A stretch of 53,092 nucleotides of DNA, from the IMG/VR virus record IMGVR_UViG_3300025294_000135, positions 1-53,092 of that record; one strand, given 5' to 3'. Below the pieces are notes generated by a model. That model was not told where the DNA came from. It ran no database searches and saw only the letters and a program-made list of their open reading frames with translations. Numbering within the stretch: position 1 is the first letter of the stretch; the number at the start of each line of letters is the position of its first letter. The translations under genes and the position numbers were made by a program. Positions 15,132 to 21,898 of the stretch are shown in pieces. The stretch comes from a virus.

Positions 15132-16748
15132 TCAGGCTGCCGAGAAATCCATTTCGCAGATCCAGCCGATAACCTGTTCCTCGGTGGCTTCGAAATGGCT
15201 GACCAGCGCGGCGATGATCTGCGCGTCGGTCGGACGGGAGGGATTCGCGGCGGGGCGGCGCGCGGCCTGCGCGGCAGGACGGGTGGCTACTGGAGTGGGG
15301 CGCTCGGCTGTCGCTGGTGCGGACGCTCGATCGGCGGCCTGTTCGTCGTGAGCCGCGGCGGCTTGCGCAGCCTGCTCGGCGGCGAGCTTGGCGGTGGCTT
15401 CGCGCTCGGCCTTGGTCTGTTCCTCACGGCGGATGCGCTCGCGCGTCGCTTCTTCCTCGCGCTGCTTGTCCAGCTTGTGCTTCTCGATGCGGTTCGAGAC
15501 CACCATCTTGATGTCGTCGAGCTGGCGAGTGCACAGGCCAAGTCGGTCGGCAAACAGGAACTCGAAGCCCTTGATCGCCTCGTCCAGGTAGGCGATGTTG
15601 TCGCGGATGCGCTTCGCCGCGGCGTCGGCATCGATCTTCGAGTTCGCCAGCAGCGTGTCGACGGCATCCTGGATGCTTGCCACCGAACGCTTGCCCTTCG
15701 CCGCGCCGGCGAAGTCTGGCATGCCCATCTGGACAAAGGCGCCGCCGGTTTCATCTTTCAGCGCCTGCACGTGTACTGCAAACGCGTCACGGCCGCCCTT
15801 GATGATGGCTTCCTTGACTTCCACCTTGCGACGCGTCACCAGCTTGTCCAGGTCCAGCCGCACGCGGCGGGCCTCGGCGCTGATGTCGTCGATCGTACGG
15901 AACAGCTCGTCGATGCTCTTCGTCTGCGACAGCGCATGCTGCTTGGCGGCGGCCAGACGGTCCTCGACCATGCCGCACCACTTGACGGTCTTCTCCGCGT
16001 CTGCGAAGTCCTGGTCGGACTGCAGGTCCTTGTTGATGCCGGCGAACACCGCCAGCGCGTGCTCGCGGTACTCGCGCAGGTTGCTCGCGGTCACCTGTCC
16101 CGTGACCTCGACGAACAGCGCGGGCAGCGTCTCGGGCGTGCGGCCCTCGGGCTTGGCCTCGATCTCGCTCGGCTCATACTCGGCAAGATCCTTATCGAAC
16201 TGCGCCCAGCCATCACGGATGCGCTCGAACCACACCGGGTCGGGCGTCACGTCAGTCCAGACGAAGCGATCGCGGGTCCCATCAGAGACCGTGAAGCGCA
16301 CGCGCGAGACGCCGGTGACCATCGCGATCTGCTGGCACTGCGGCATATGGTGGTCGGGCACTATGCCCTGGCGCACGAGAGCGGCCAGTTCCTCGTTCCA
16401 CTGCTTGTGCTCGAAGGCGATGTCGTTGCCCATCGTGATGCCGTCGAGCGACGCCGATTCCTTGCCCAGCGAGCAGGTGACCGGGTACAGATCCTCGCCG
16501 AGGTCTTCCTCCACCAGCGGCCGCGCCAGCGCTTCGACCTCGTGCCCGCGGTCCAGAATGCGCTCCTGGACGAAGCGGCTGAACTCCTTCGGCATGGCCG
16601 TCTTCTTCATGTGCAACAGCTCGTTGCGCTTCATGTAGGGAGACAGGCCGAGCATCGCGGCCGCTTCGCTGGCGCCGTGATATTTGAAGCGGAAGGCCTC
16701 CCACTCGGGAGAGCCCTGCACCAGGTCGTGGACGACGTAATCAGTCAT
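15132..16748 (-). CDS. YqaJ-family phage exonuclease with long coiled C-terminal extension
   Basis: A 538-aa protein. Residues ~1-200 form a YqaJ/lambda-exonuclease-type nuclease: GSPEWEAFRFKYHGASEAAAMLG, LDRGHEVEALARPLVEE, SASLDGITMGNDIAFEHKQW and PDHHMPQCQQIAMVTG carry the acidic and Lys/Gln core residues. Residues ~240-440 are helical, followed by a Glu/Arg/Ala coiled coil and a Pro/Ala-rich linker. It makes 3' single strands for the ERF protein, whose gene overlaps it by eight bases. The fused C-terminal part is longer than the nuclease itself and may mediate the partner contact. Confidence 0.85.
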   Translation of the reverse strand: MTDYVVHDLVQGSPEWEAFRFKYHGASEAAAMLGLSPYMKRNELLHMKKTAMPKEFSRFVQERILDRGHEVEALARPLVEEDLGEDLYPVTCSLGKESASLDGITMGNDIAFEHKQWNEELAALVRQGIVPDHHMPQCQQIAMVTGVSRVRFTVSDGTRDRFVWTDVTPDPVWFERIRDGWAQFDKDLAEYEPSEIEAKPEGRTPETLPALFVEVTGQVTASNLREYREHALAVFAGINKDLQSDQDFADAEKTVKWCGMVEDRLAAAKQHALSQTKSIDELFRTIDDISAEARRVRLDLDKLVTRRKVEVKEAIIKGGRDAFAVHVQALKDETGGAFVQMGMPDFAGAAKGKRSVASIQDAVDTLLANSKIDADAAAKRIRDNIAYLDEAIKGFEFLFADRLGLCTRQLDDIKMVVSNRIEKHKLDKQREEEATRERIRREEQTKAEREATAKLAAEQAAQAAAAHDEQAADRASAPATAERPTPVATRPAAQAARRPAANPSRPTDAQIIAALVSHFEATEEQVIGWICEMDFSAA

Positions 16749-17583
16749 TCTCGTGGCTCCATGAATCGATCGTGTTCTTCTGCGCGTCGGTCAGGGGCAG
16801 TCCCTTGGACTCGATGAAGGTGATCATCTGAGCGACGGTCTTCTTCTTCGAGACGACCAGCTCGCGCCACGCCGCCTTGTTGGCGTCGAAGCGTTCCTGC
16901 GGGTAGCTCTCGGTGCTGGTTTGGCGCGGGCGTGGGTGCTGCTCGGTCTCGCCCGGCGCGTCACCCGCACCACCGTCGCCGTCGTCGTCCATGCCCTTCG
17001 TGGACATGCCGGTCACGGCGAGCAGCGTGTAGCGCTGGAGATAGGTGACCGTCGAGGCGGTCTGCTGGATGACGTTCTTCTTGCCTGAGTTGTCGGGGGG
17101 GCCGGACATCACCACCTTCTCGGAGTGGCCGAGTTCGTGGGTGACCACGCATTCCACCGTGATCAGCCCGTTGCCCTGCAGGATGTTCCACGCGAAGCTC
17201 AGTCCGTGGCGGGCCATGGCTGGACCTACGGCGTCGGTCACGTCCGAAAGCTCGGCGTGCGAGTAGCCCACCAAGTCGCCTTCCTTGGTGCGGTAGCCCA
17301 CCTCCTTGCTACGACGGATCGTCACCGGCTCGGTCTTGAACCCGGCCATCGCCTTCACGTAGGCCTGCCGGGCTGCCATCGCCATGCCCCGCTCGCGCAG
17401 GTCGAGCAGCTTGCCGATGTACTCCGGGTCGGCGTTCTTCTCCACTGCGATCAGCAGCAGCGTGTCGGGTGTGACCGGGGCAGGTGCGGCGATCGCGCCG
17501 GTAGGGCGCTGCGCGGGGAGCGTCGCGGCGCGCGGCGTTTCCTGCGGCTGGACGTCGATGACGTCTTCAACAGCGGTGGACAT
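16741..17583 (-). CDS. ERF-family single-strand annealing recombinase
   Basis: A 280-aa protein of the Erf superfamily, which anneals complementary single strands for phage circularisation and recombination. Family features: LLDLRERGMAMAARQAYVKAMAGFK, GYSHAELSDVTDAVGPAMARHGLSFAW, then VIQQTASTVTYLQRYTLLAVTGM and the acidic GMDDDGDG. A P/A-rich N-terminus and a C-terminal helical tail flank this core. AGGAGAG ribosome site upstream of 17583. Works with the adjacent YqaJ exonuclease. Confidence 0.92.
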   Translation of the reverse strand: MSTAVEDVIDVQPQETPRAATLPAQRPTGAIAAPAPVTPDTLLLIAVEKNADPEYIGKLLDLRERGMAMAARQAYVKAMAGFKTEPVTIRRSKEVGYRTKEGDLVGYSHAELSDVTDAVGPAMARHGLSFAWNILQGNGLITVECVVTHELGHSEKVVMSGPPDNSGKKNVIQQTASTVTYLQRYTLLAVTGMSTKGMDDDGDGGAGDAPGETEQHPRPRQTSTESYPQERFDANKAAWRELVVSKKKTVAQMITFIESKGLPLTDAQKNTIDSWSHEND

Positions 17584-17608
17584 GTGTCTCTCCTGAGAGC
17601 GGGAGGGG

Positions 17609-17755
17609 TTAGAACAGGGCGTCGGCTGGGATGGCGACGGCCAGGTACCAAAGCAGCGGCGCGCAGATGACGAACCCGGCAGCGCACGCGTATTCGATGG
17701 AGCGCTTGCGCTTCGCGAGCGCCAGCAATTGATTGGTGTCGGGGTCGTAGGTCAT
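17609..17755 (-). CDS. 48-aa single-TM peptide
   Basis: Reads MTYDPDTNQLLALAKRKRSI and then a hydrophobic helix (about residues 24-44) ending ADALF. Basic KRKR before the helix suggests N-in topology. Its start overlaps the stop of the next upstream small gene (ATGA), so it is translated by coupling. Function unknown. Confidence 0.6.
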   Translation of the reverse strand: MTYDPDTNQLLALAKRKRSIEYACAAGFVICAPLLWYLAVAIPADALF

Positions 17756-17865
17756 GCCAGCAGCTCCACGGCGATCTTCACCAGGGCGAAGCCGAGCGCT
17801 ACCAGCGCGGCCACGGCAAGCCGTTGGTTGTTGCGATTGATGGCGGTCTGGTCGCGCGGCTTCAT
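17752..17865 (-). CDS. 37-aa single-TM peptide
   Basis: MKPRDQTAINRNNQRLAVAA followed by LVALGFALVKIAVELLA: a polar basic N-terminus and one transmembrane helix. An alternative ATG at 17877 would add MGDP; 17865 is preferred because its ATG overlaps the TGA of the upstream small gene. Confidence 0.55.
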   Translation of the reverse strand: MKPRDQTAINRNNQRLAVAALVALGFALVKIAVELLA

Positions 17866-17957
17866 CGGATCACCCATGCCGCAAAGAGCATCAGGGCCAG
17901 CGCGAGCAGCGGCGCGACCAGATAGAGCGCGAATGCAACGGCTGCCGCGCGCTTCAT
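17862..17957 (-). CDS. 31-aa single-TM peptide
   Basis: MKRAAAVAFALYLVAPLLAL then ALMLFAAWVIR: almost entirely one membrane helix with Lys-Arg at the N-terminus. ATGA overlaps on both sides place it in the same translational chain. Confidence 0.55.
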   Translation of the reverse strand: MKRAAAVAFALYLVAPLLALALMLFAAWVIR

Positions 17958-18049
17958 GGCGCCACCATCGACAGGACGGCGCCGGCCAGCACCACCAGCG
18001 GCGGCGCGACGCAGATCAGCAGTGCCGTATAGAAGAAGTCGCGGCTCAT
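17954..18049 (-). CDS. 31-aa single-TM peptide
   Basis: MSRDFFYTALLICVAPPLVV then LAGAVLSMVAP: one membrane helix containing a Pro-Pro kink. It overlaps the upstream 210-aa gene by ATGA. Unrelated in sequence to its small neighbours. Confidence 0.55.
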   Translation of the reverse strand: MSRDFFYTALLICVAPPLVVLAGAVLSMVAP

Positions 18050-18678
18050 AGGTGCACTCCGCGGGCGGCGAGCAGGTCGCGGTGCTTCGCCTTGATGGCG
18101 GCGATCAGCGATTTCCGTCGAGCCTCTTCGTGGTAGAGGCGGCTCGACAGCCTCTTGCGCATGTCGTCGTACTTGATGACCTTCTCATAGTCACCGTACG
18201 GGTAGACGCAGCCGGTATAGGCTGCACGCAGCGCGGCCAAGTCGGATGGCTCGATGCATGCGCCTCCGTAGAAGACGTAGCACTTTTTCAACGTCTCGAC
18301 GTCCGAGTAGGTTGCCGATTCGTAGCCCTTCAGATGGCTGTGCCACCAGTGGTCCTTGACCTTCGTGACAGAGCCGTCGCGCATCTGCAGCGTCAACTCG
18401 CGTCCAGCGAAAGCCACGAAACGTCCATGTCCGCGCGAGTAGGCGAGGACATCACGGAACGGCCCGTCGGAGCCGATAAAGCCGCCGCGACCATCAGGCT
18501 CATAGATGAAACTGAGCGGGCGATTCAGGACGAGGGCTTCGCGCTTGTTCATCGAGACAAGGGCCACGATGGCAAGCGGTACCGCAACGCTCTCGCTCGC
18601 TACGGCGCACGCTCCACCGCACTCGCCGGCCGGGTAGTCGCAGCCGGGCGCCGCGTGTTTGCAGGTGCCGGCGCTCAT
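18046..18678 (-). CDS. Hypothetical 210-aa phage protein
   Basis: N-terminus MSAGTCKHAAPGCDYPAGEC holds four Cys in a short span, then AVPLAIVALVSM, a basic middle part, WWHSHLKGYESATYSDVETLKKCYVFYGG and a Lys/Arg-rich C-terminal helix. The Cys cluster could bind metal. ATGA overlaps with both neighbours show it belongs to the left operon. An internal ATG in LVSMNKREALV is a possible later start. Not assigned to a family. Confidence 0.6.
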   Translation of the reverse strand: MSAGTCKHAAPGCDYPAGECGGACAVASESVAVPLAIVALVSMNKREALVLNRPLSFIYEPDGRGGFIGSDGPFRDVLAYSRGHGRFVAFAGRELTLQMRDGSVTKVKDHWWHSHLKGYESATYSDVETLKKCYVFYGGACIEPSDLAALRAAYTGCVYPYGDYEKVIKYDDMRKRLSSRLYHEEARRKSLIAAIKAKHRDLLAARGVHL

Positions 18679-18914
18679 GCTGCCCTCCCCACGCGGGTCG
18701 CCGTATGAGCTGCTGCCTGGGCATTTCCCAGCATCAGCCCGGCGTATTCAATGACGTGCTCGCGGTTGATCGCGCCCCAGCTCACGCGCTTGTGCGCGGC
18801 GGCGACATAGTTCGAGAGCAGCATGGTGGCCTGCGGCTTGCGCGCCAGGTCGTCGATGAAAGCGATCTCGGCACTGGTGCCGTAGGCGTTGAGGGTGTTG
18901 TCGGTCGTCGTCAT
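18675..18914 (-). CDS. Hypothetical 79-aa protein
   Basis: MTTTDNTLNAYGTSAEIAFI followed by DDLARKPQATMLLSNYVAAAHKRVSWG, largely helical and soluble. Overlaps the downstream 210-aa gene by ATGA. Unknown function; short proteins of this character are common in phage early-left operons. Confidence 0.6.
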   Translation of the reverse strand: MTTTDNTLNAYGTSAEIAFIDDLARKPQATMLLSNYVAAAHKRVSWGAINREHVIEYAGLMLGNAQAAAHTATRVGRAA

Positions 18915-18926
18915 GGCGTCCGTCCC

Positions 18927-19199
18927 TCAGTTCGCGTTGTAGTAGCGCAGCACGCTGACCCACTCTTGGCCGTCAAGCCGTGACATCTTCACTGCTGGCG
19001 AGCGATATGCATCGATGCCGCTGGCATGCCGTTCGGCGGCGCGTTGCACGGCATCGCGATCTGCACCGCGGTACTCGATTTCCGTGATGGCACTGCCAGC
19101 AGGGCGGCGCAGCGTGCGCTGGCGGACACCGGCCGGGATTGCCGAACGACGGGGCAAGGGGATGTCGACGCGCGGGGCGCTCAGGCGGATGGCGCTCAT
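18927..19199 (-). CDS. Hypothetical 90-aa basic protein
   Basis: Begins MSAIRLSAPRVDIPLPRRSA and contains EIEYRGADRDAVQRAAERHASGIDAYRSPAV and GQEWVSVLRYY. Strongly basic N-terminal half, predicted alpha/beta. Start 19199 overlaps the stop of the first gene of the left operon. Unknown function; charge suggests nucleic-acid contact (inference). Confidence 0.55.
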   Translation of the reverse strand: MSAIRLSAPRVDIPLPRRSAIPAGVRQRTLRRPAGSAITEIEYRGADRDAVQRAAERHASGIDAYRSPAVKMSRLDGQEWVSVLRYYNAN

Positions 19200-19318
19200 T
19201 GGCGGCTCCCGAACGGGCCACCGCATACGCCGATGCCGAAGAACACGACAGCGACGTACAGGAAGATTGCGAGGGGCAGTGCCACTGGGACCTCCATCGG
19301 TGAGTTGATGGAGTCCAT
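19196..19318 (-). CDS. Small membrane protein, first gene of the left operon
   Basis: Up to 40 aa: MDSINSPMEVPVALPLAIFL, YVAVVFFGIGVCGGPF, ending GSRQ; one membrane helix. The first ATG (19318) lies inside the -10 box of the leftward promoter, so the second Met at 19297 (33-aa product, nearly leaderless to a short leader) is the more probable start. TGA overlaps the next ATG. Confidence 0.5.
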   Translation of the reverse strand: MDSINSPMEVPVALPLAIFLYVAVVFFGIGVCGGPFGSRQ

Positions 19319-19358
19319 TAAACATGACGTTTAAGAAAACGTCAAACAAAATGTTTAA
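19317..19358 (-). promoter_or_regulatory. Leftward early promoter PL with two operators (OL)
   Basis: On the minus strand TTGACG (19340-19345), 17 bases, TTTAAT (19317-19322). Two 17-bp operators of pattern TTAAAC-N5-GTTTAA overlap it: TTAAACATGACGTTTAA at 19318-19334 on the -10, and TCAAACAAAATGTTTAA at 19342-19358 on the -35. Centres are 24 bp apart. The same arrangement exists at PR. Binding by the CI and/or Cro proteins would shut off the recombination/modification operon. Confidence 0.8.
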
Positions 19359-19366
19359 TCACGCGC

Positions 19367-19393
19367 GAAAAAAATGCCCGCGCTGTGGCGGGC
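19367..19393 (-). terminator. Terminator after the repressor-lipoprotein operon
   Basis: Read on the minus strand: GCCCGC / GCGGGC stem with CACAGC loop followed by ATTTTTTT. It lies just after the lipoprotein stop and isolates this operon from PL. Confidence 0.75.
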
Positions 19394-19399
19394 GTGGTC

Positions 19400-19765
19400 T
19401 CAGGACCGGGATTCGTATCGGGAGGGCTCAGGCGGCGGTTCAGGTTTCACCGTCGTGCACCCCTTGTCATAGGCCGCGACTTCGAGTTGGTAGTACCGCT
19501 GCTGCGCGCTCTCGATGGCGGCCGAGCGAGCGGCGGAGTTGCCGATGCCGAAGTCCCCGAACGCGGCAAGGACGTCGCGCCCGTCGAACTGGCTCTGCTT
19601 GTCGACGTGCTGGGCAAAGCCCATAACCTTGGCCTGTTCCATCTGGATGTCGCTGCAGCTGAGATTCTGCCGCTCGTAATCAGTGAGCGGAGGCTGAGTG
19701 CCGAAGTTCTTCGTTGCGCATCCCGCCAGCGTGAACGCCAAAGCCATCAGGGATAGTCGTCGCAT
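19400..19765 (-). CDS. Lipoprotein expressed with the phage repressor
   Basis: A 121-aa protein with a clear lipoprotein signal: MRRLSLMALAFTLAGCATKN (lipobox LAGC, Cys16). The mature part is soluble and helical with one pair of further Cys (NLSCSD and KGCTTV) and ends in a Pro/Glu-rich tail. +2 Ala suggests outer-membrane sorting. It starts eight bases after the repressor stop and both precede one terminator, so it should be made in lysogens. This position is typical for lysogenic conversion or superinfection-exclusion genes; the function itself is not shown. Confidence 0.8.
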   Translation of the reverse strand: MRRLSLMALAFTLAGCATKNFGTQPPLTDYERQNLSCSDIQMEQAKVMGFAQHVDKQSQFDGRDVLAAFGDFGIGNSAARSAAIESAQQRYYQLEVAAYDKGCTTVKPEPPPEPSRYESRS

Positions 19766-19773
19766 GGTTTGCC

Positions 19774-20754
19774 TCACAACCTTGTTTTGATCTTCCGAGC
19801 CGGAACTGGGTGAGCGACGTAGTACATCCACGTCACAGCATCCGGATCGAAGGTGAACACCTCTGGGTCGTTGTAGCTGCCCAGGCGGATGCCTTGGCGG
19901 CGAGATAGCAGGCGCTTGATCATGGTCTCGCCGGTGTTGAGGCGGACCAGGACGTCGTCTTCCAACTCCGGCTCTGTGCCAGGCTCCACGAGCGCAAATT
20001 CCCCCGGATTGAAACGCGGAATCATCGAAAGCCCGACCACGGGTGTCAGAAATGCGAGCGGGTCGGCGCTGGCCACCTCTGCGAACTGCTGTGTTGCTTC
20101 CACCGGATAGTCTCCATCCGTCCATATCCGCTCCGGCAGGCCGCCCTGGGCGCGTCCGATCACCGGAATCTCACGGTACTTTGCGACGTTGGCCTGGTAG
20201 GTGAGCGGGGTGGCGTCTGCTGGTTCGGGATCTTTCTTCTTCGGTTTTGCTGTCTTGGGTGGTACCGGGCGTGGACGCGGGTCGTCGTAGACCGCGGCGC
20301 GCGGCATTCCCTTGCCCATCACCAACCACACGGCGTTGAAGCCGAACGCTTCCTGGATGCCCACCGCCTGGTCCAGCGAGATCGTCTTGATCTCGCCCGA
20401 TCTCCATCCGTTGACTGTCTCTTGCGTCACCCCGGCGGCCCTCGCGAGCGCGGCGGGGCGCACATCCGGGTCTTGAAGGACCAAGTTGATTCGCTCGCTC
20501 AGGCCGTCGACCGAATCGTTCGCGGTCCGAATCGATTCGTCGTAGGTCATTGACCCCTTGCCAGTCTGCAACCAGGTCGCACTGCAGCCGATGTGCTTCT
20601 GCGCCTCGATCATGCCCGGCCGCGACATGCCGCGGCGCTCCCAGTTGTTCACCGTCTGCTGGGATTGGTTCAGCGCCCGAGCAACGTCGGTTGGCGTCTC
20701 AAGTTTCTTGAGGATTCGTGCGGCCTCGTAGAGGCGGACCATGGTTGGATGCAT
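19774..20754 (-). CDS. cI: CI-type repressor with two tandem HTH domains and a S24 peptidase domain
   Basis: A 326-aa protein (from Met at 20754). HTH-1 (about 20-63: TDVARALNQSQQTVNNWERRG, ATWLQTGKG) and HTH-2 (about 98-149: AALARAAGVTQETVNGWRSG, AVWLVMGKG) look like copies of one CI-type domain. After a P/K-rich linker comes a LexA/S24 domain: RAQGG (201-205) at the expected cleavage position, Ser243 in GLSMIPRF and Lys280 in MIKRL. The scissile pair would be Gly-Gly instead of Ala-Gly, so RecA-driven cleavage may be altered. Start is uncertain: 20742 is possible, and the longer frame to 20838 would run through the operators. Confidence 0.88.
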   Translation of the reverse strand: MHPTMVRLYEAARILKKLETPTDVARALNQSQQTVNNWERRGMSRPGMIEAQKHIGCSATWLQTGKGSMTYDESIRTANDSVDGLSERINLVLQDPDVRPAALARAAGVTQETVNGWRSGEIKTISLDQAVGIQEAFGFNAVWLVMGKGMPRAAVYDDPRPRPVPPKTAKPKKKDPEPADATPLTYQANVAKYREIPVIGRAQGGLPERIWTDGDYPVEATQQFAEVASADPLAFLTPVVGLSMIPRFNPGEFALVEPGTEPELEDDVLVRLNTGETMIKRLLSRRQGIRLGSYNDPEVFTFDPDAVTWMYYVAHPVPARKIKTRL

Positions 20755-20773
20755 GCGCGCGATGGTCTCATAT

Positions 20774-20830
20774 GTAAACGGCCCGTTGATAAACAGCGTG
20801 TTTGCCTTTTCGTTAAACGTAGTGTTTAAT
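20774..20830 (+). promoter_or_regulatory. Rightward promoter PR and operators (OR)
   Basis: TTGCCT (20802-20807), 17 bases, TTTAAT (20825-20830). Operators: TTAAACGTAGTGTTTAA (20813-20829) on the -10; ATAAACAGCGTGTTTGC (20789-20805) on the -35, 24 bp centre to centre; a weaker GTAAACGGCCCGTTGAT (20774-20790). The first two copy the PL geometry exactly. The repressor promoter must run the other way from this region; a weak TTAACG/TTTATC pair on the minus strand (20811-20816 and 20788-20793) is the best candidate. Confidence 0.8.
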
Positions 20831-20836
20831 GTGGTC

Positions 20837-21052
20837 ATGGAACCCGACGCCTCTATCGCTATGGACCGTGAACTCATTGATCGCCTTGGCGGCCCCGCCA
20901 AGGTCGCTGAACTGCTTGGCTTCGACAAGAAGGGAGGCGTTCAACGCGTCCACAACTGGAAGGAGCGGGGGATTCCTCCTGCCGTGAAGCTGGCCTACCC
21001 GGACATCTTTCTGCATCCCCCGAAGGCCGACGAGCCAGCCGTCCCGGTCTGA
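20837..21052 (+). CDS. cro: Cro-like repressor
   Basis: A 71-aa HTH protein: MDRELIDRLGGPAKVAELLG then GVQRVHNWKERGIPPAVKLAYPDIF, the pattern of Cro/YdaS-type phage proteins (GGxxKVAxxLG-x-W-xxRGIP). It is divergent from cI and follows OR. ATG 20837 lies only six bases after the -10 box and has no ribosome site, so the message is probably leaderless; the Met at 20861 is an alternative start, also without a ribosome site. Confidence 0.85.
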   Translation: MEPDASIAMDRELIDRLGGPAKVAELLGFDKKGGVQRVHNWKERGIPPAVKLAYPDIFLHPPKADEPAVPV

Positions 21053-21055
21053 TCC

Positions 21056-21081
21056 AAAGGCGTCTTCTCGACGCCTTTATT
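21056..21081 (+). terminator. Terminator after cro (tR1-like)
   Basis: AAAGGCGTC / GACGCCTTT stem with TTCTC loop followed by ATTT. Its place directly after cro, before the replication genes, corresponds to lambda tR1 and implies some readthrough or antitermination. Confidence 0.7.
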
Positions 21082-21148
21082 TGGCCCCCACGCCGACTGT
21101 GGTGGCAACTGTGGTTTCGATTGAATTTTCCAATCAGGAGAAGAAGAA

Positions 21149-21535
21149 ATGCGGGTAGCCGAACAGCCGCAAACCGGCACAGGCAAAGGGTTTCAAGGTT
21201 TTTCGACGGGTGGTGCAGGTCGCTTTTTCCCCGATAGCGTCATCGCTGGCCTCGGCACGTTCCGGGATGCCTGCGCGCTGGCCTGGGAACACCGCTCCAA
21301 CGAGAGCCTGACGTTCCAGATGCTGGCCGTGATGGCTGACCTGCAGCCCCAGCATGTGGGGGAGTACTTCCAGCGCGAACCCCTCAATTCGAAGGGCAAT
21401 CCGCGTCGGCCGCTGCCGGCCGAGAAGCTGCACGCCGTCGAGGCCGTGCTGGGCAACAGGATTCTGAGCCAGTACCTCATGCACCGCGGGGCCCTGACCA
21501 TCATGGAAGCGGTGCTGGCAGCGAGGGGTGCATGA
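21149..21535 (+). CDS. Hypothetical 128-aa protein at the cII position
   Basis: Starts MRVAEQPQTGTGKGFQGFST with a good AGGAGAAGAAG ribosome site. The middle LTFQMLAVMADLQPQHVGEYFQRE and AEKLHAVEAVLGNRILSQYLMHRG are helical and could form an HTH-like fold. It sits between cro and the replication genes, as lambda cII does, so a regulatory role is possible, but no family was recognised. Overlaps the next gene by ATGA. Confidence 0.6.
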   Translation: MRVAEQPQTGTGKGFQGFSTGGAGRFFPDSVIAGLGTFRDACALAWEHRSNESLTFQMLAVMADLQPQHVGEYFQREPLNSKGNPRRPLPAEKLHAVEAVLGNRILSQYLMHRGALTIMEAVLAARGA

Positions 21536-21717
21536 CGTATCTGGAAGCGATCGAAGTGGCCACGAAAGCCATGCAAGACGCGGTGGGGAAGAGCGGGGGA
21601 GACGACATCCGGTTGACCAAGGCCATCGCCGAGGCTCAGCAGGATCCGCACATCGCTGAAGCATTCGCCACGGTGGGTCTGCACGACCTGCTGGCCGAAC
21701 AGAACACGCAGCACTGA
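21532..21717 (+). CDS. Hypothetical 61-aa protein
   Basis: MTYLEAIEVATKAMQDAVGK, then an acidic helical protein ending LLAEQNTQH. Translationally coupled to the preceding gene by ATGA. No recognised family. Confidence 0.55.
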   Translation: MTYLEAIEVATKAMQDAVGKSGGDDIRLTKAIAEAQQDPHIAEAFATVGLHDLLAEQNTQH

Positions 21718-21724
21718 GGCATCC

Positions 21725-21898
21725 ATGGACGCACAACAGGCACTCCAGGCACAGCGCCGCTACATCAACGAGCTTTTGCACCGGATGACGGTGGCCGAGA
21801 CGCGCGGCGCCCGGCTGTACCTGGTTGCCGAGACGAAGCGGGCGATCGACGAGCTGGAAAGCATGCTGTTGGCGCGCGCGGCAGGGACGCACCCATGA
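21725..21898 (+). CDS. Hypothetical 57-aa helical protein
   Basis: MDAQQALQAQRRYINELLHR followed by MTVAETRGARLYLVAETKRAIDELESMLLARAAG: continuous amphipathic helix, likely coiled coil. Seven bases after the previous stop; its stop overlaps the start of the replication gene. Unknown function. Confidence 0.55.
   Translation: MDAQQALQAQRRYINELLHRMTVAETRGARLYLVAETKRAIDELESMLLARAAGTHP

Noticed and set aside
20755-20838. N-terminal extension of the repressor from 20838
   Set aside because: It would put all operators and the PR promoter inside cI; the HTH begins after Met 20754/20742.
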